Of a stretch of DNA of 64,000 nt, positions 62,117-64,000 are shown in pieces. Under the pieces are notes generated by a model, which made no database searches, was not told where the DNA came from, and saw nothing but the letters and a program-made list of their open reading frames with translations. The stretch is from Pirellulales bacterium (lineage in GTDB: Bacteria > Planctomycetota > Planctomycetia > Pirellulales > JANQPP01): contig JANQPP010000190.1 in the NCBI GenBank assembly GCA_028289405.1, positions 1 to 64,000 of the forward strand. The letters are read 5' to 3'. The stretch's first letter is position 1. Every line of letters begins with the position of its first letter. The translations under genes and the position numbers were made by a program.

Positions 62117-64000
62117 TCAACGTCCTTGCCGCTGCGATCCACCCCGGCTTCTTCCGCCAGAATCGCGCCCGCCGCCTCGTCCCCCGAATCCGCGAAAGAA
62201 CTCCATCCGGCGACGGAATTCCTCAATACGCTGCTGGCGTTCCCGATCGGAATCGTTGCCGCTCGAACGGCCACGTGAATCTCTGGAGCTTCGGTTGCCA
62301 CTACGGGAATTCGACGAAGCCTCGCTGACGTTTTCGCCCAACAAGGAAACCAAAGCCTGCTGCACGGAGTTACTGTTCGCGCCTTGCAAAGCCACCACGC
62401 GAACCGTGCTCGATTCCGTCACGCCCGCGGCATCGAGTTGGGCCACCAGTTCCCGCACTTCTTGAAACAAGGGATCAGGGGCCGCGACGACCAAAGAATT
62501 CGAACGTTCGTCCACGCCGACGGTCATCCCAGGTTCCTTGGCGGCGGAAGTACCGCTATCCACGCTGCCACGTCCACCATTATCATCGCGACCGCGACGT
62601 CCTCCGAAACCCGGAAAGCCGGGGAAACTTCTTTGTCCCTGTTGACCTCGGCTGTTGTTCTCCACGACGACAAGCCGGTCCTTGTAAACCTCCTTGACGA
62701 CTTCGGCGACTTCGCTGGCACTGGTGTGCGTGATGGGAATGAGTCGCGCCTTGGGCTGGACGAGCACCTCTTCCGGGCTGCCAGGCTGATCCAGCACTTC
62801 CAAAAGATCTCGCATCCACCGCACGTCCGCTTGGCTGGCCCGGACGATGAGGGCGTTCAGCCGTGCGTCGGGCTGCACATAGATGCTGGAATCCCCATGA
62901 AGAACCGATGGCCCTCGTGCTGCCACTCCACGCAGGGAGGGCCGCTCCTCTTCGGCGTCGCGAGAAACATTACTGGCCACATTTGATAACATCTGACGAA
63001 CCGTCGTGGCCACTAATTCCGCCCTGGCATGTTTAAGATAAAACACCGTGAAGATGCCTTCCGTCCGGCGTCCCGGCTGGAACAGGTCGTTCGCCATTTC
63101 TTCCAATTGATCGAGCGCGTCAAGATCGTCGGAGGTGATGACCAGCCCTCGAGGCGTGGGCGTGAGAAAGATCGGAGCCTCGTCCCTATCTTTCGCGACC
63201 GACGAATCTCGTGGCTGGAGTGCTTCTTCAGAGGATTGGTCCTCGACATTCGTGGCAATTTGTCGCGCCGAGGCGGCGGAGACGAATTCCCAGCGGGGAA
63301 CAACGGCAAGACGCTGTTCACGCGTATTTCCCTTGGCCGAATCGTTGCGGCTGGGACGATTCGATGAACCCTGTCCCTGGGGAATGGAGTTCGGCTCTGG
63401 TGGAAGACTGCGATCTGGCGTCAATTCTTGAATCGAGGAACGTTGGCGACGCGCCGGGATGGAGAGGTTATTGGTCGGTGTGAGGACATGAATGCGATTA
63501 GGGCCTATTTGAGACCATAATTGTTGCAATTGTTGGGCCGTGGACGTCGCTTCTGGTCCCGTGAAGGGAAGCGTACGGATTTTGCGACGCCCAGCGACTT
63601 CAGCGCCACGCCCATCCAACGGCTCCCCCATTTTCCGTAACAATTCACGAATTTGTGCGATTTGCGCGGGTGTGCCCCGGATCAACAACTGCCGCGTGGC
63701 GTAGTCCGCGTCGACCAACGGCGCGCTCGTCGAAGGTTCATCGCCGGTCCCGGCGAACAGGTTGCTGATCGAGAAGGCGGCGGTTTCCGGATCGAGTGTA
63801 CGCAATCGGATGACCTCGAATTCACGGCGATGTTCACGGAGCTGTTGGAGTGTGGCCCGAATGCTGGCATGCTGCCCCGGTGGGGCGAGCACGGCGAGGC
63901 TGTTCGTCGTTTCGTGTAGCGCCAAACGGACGCTGGGCACTCCCGCCAAGAGCGTTTGCAAAATTTGCAGGGCCATCTTAGGATCCGTTCCCTCTAGCGG
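62117..64000 (-). CDS. Secretin-N-domain protein, C-terminal part (5' end outside window)
   Basis: The frame is open to the right edge (DPKMALQILQTLLAGV near it is internal sequence), so about 627 residues are seen and the start is missing. It contains repeated secretin-N (NolW-like) modules, for example ARLIPITHTSASEVAEVVKEV, FYLKHARAELVATTVRQML and VALQGANSNSVQQALVSLL, but no secretin beta-barrel follows. The last 80 residues are Arg/Ser/Gly-rich, ending in several RGG-type boxes. This is a planctomycete-type protein, probably periplasmic or envelope-associated. Confidence 0.82.
   Translation of the reverse strand, partial: PLEGTDPKMALQILQTLLAGVPSVRLALHETTNSLAVLAPPGQHASIRATLQQLREHRREFEVIRLRTLDPETAAFSISNLFAGTGDEPSTSAPLVDADYATRQLLIRGTPAQIAQIRELLRKMGEPLDGRGAEVAGRRKIRTLPFTGPEATSTAQQLQQLWSQIGPNRIHVLTPTNNLSIPARRQRSSIQELTPDRSLPPEPNSIPQGQGSSNRPSRNDSAKGNTREQRLAVVPRWEFVSAASARQIATNVEDQSSEEALQPRDSSVAKDRDEAPIFLTPTPRGLVITSDDLDALDQLEEMANDLFQPGRRTEGIFTVFYLKHARAELVATTVRQMLSNVASNVSRDAEEERPSLRGVAARGPSVLHGDSSIYVQPDARLNALIVRASQADVRWMRDLLEVLDQPGSPEEVLVQPKARLIPITHTSASEVAEVVKEVYKDRLVVVENNSRGQQGQRSFPGFPGFGGRRGRDDNGGRGSVDSGTSAAKEPGMTVGVDERSNSLVVAAPDPLFQEVRELVAQLDAAGVTESSTVRVVALQGANSNSVQQALVSLLGENVSEASSNSRSGNRSSRDSRGRSSGNDSDRERQQRIEEFRRRMEFFRGFGGRGGGRDSGGRSRGGSQRQGR

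Overview
The window reads as chromosome of a planctomycete, most likely a member of the Pirellulales. Direct signs are a giant secreted protein with a planctomycete-type LEPR-XLL N-terminus and tandem SdrD B-like repeats, a dockerin plus PEP-CTERM protein, a secretin-N-domain protein without a barrel, a secreted WD40 protein, and a Tat-exported enolase-superfamily protein. Base composition looks moderately GC-rich and fairly even. I see no rRNA, tRNA, CRISPR array, insertion sequence or phage genes.

Positions 1-13.7 kb form a surface-polysaccharide locus. It holds the 3' part of a UDP-glucose dehydrogenase (+ strand), then a tight minus-strand operon of seven genes running from 9862 down to 988: a family-2 glycosyltransferase (GT2), a fused Gfo/Idh-epimerase, another GT2, an FkbM methyltransferase and three GT4 enzymes, most of them overlapping. 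A second minus-strand pair (methyltransferase and GT4) and a lone plus-strand GT2 follow. From 13.7 to 25.3 kb come pyruvate carboxylase, a large secreted protein with a glycosidase-like core, a small conserved helical protein, and two signalling proteins: a PAS-PAS-HisKA-HATPase-REC-REC-HPt hybrid kinase and a REC-HATPase protein.

From 25.3 to 38.3 kb lie the 1608-residue repeat protein, translationally coupled to a secreted WD40 protein, then a single-domain response regulator, a VOC protein, a PI-PLC/GDPD-like phosphodiesterase, an animal-like myo-inositol oxygenase, ScpB, a hyperacidic 102-residue protein, and a dockerin/PEP-CTERM protein with a clear terminator. From 38.3 to 46.9 kb there is a molybdenum-cofactor region on the minus strand: moaE-moaA-cysteine desulfurase-YkgJ, and moaD coupled to a large FAD/Fe-S oxidoreductase. 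Both transcripts carry the same 11-mer just upstream. Zinc-ribbon and multi-pass membrane proteins and folE follow.

From 47 to 54.5 kb are an EEP-family hydrolase, a Tat-exported enolase-superfamily protein, an aminotransferase, two membrane microproteins (27 and 35 residues), a Ski2-like helicase and a small secreted protein. From 54.7 to 59.9 kb come Trm112, a HIT protein, and a 2-oxoacid:ferredoxin oxidoreductase (KorA with fused gamma domain, KorB) bracketed by two CBS-domain proteins, one with a zinc ribbon. With pyruvate carboxylase this suggests low-potential, ferredoxin-linked central carbon metabolism. The window ends with an orphan QueC-like PP-loop protein, a PilZ protein, and the C-terminal part of a secretin-N-domain protein that runs off the right edge.

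No single locus is plainly a new defence or mobile system. The most unusual items are the alternating cysteine-paired repeats in the 1608-residue protein, the two membrane microproteins, the orphan PP-loop protein, the CBS-Kor-CBS arrangement, and the shared motif upstream of the molybdenum-cofactor transcripts.
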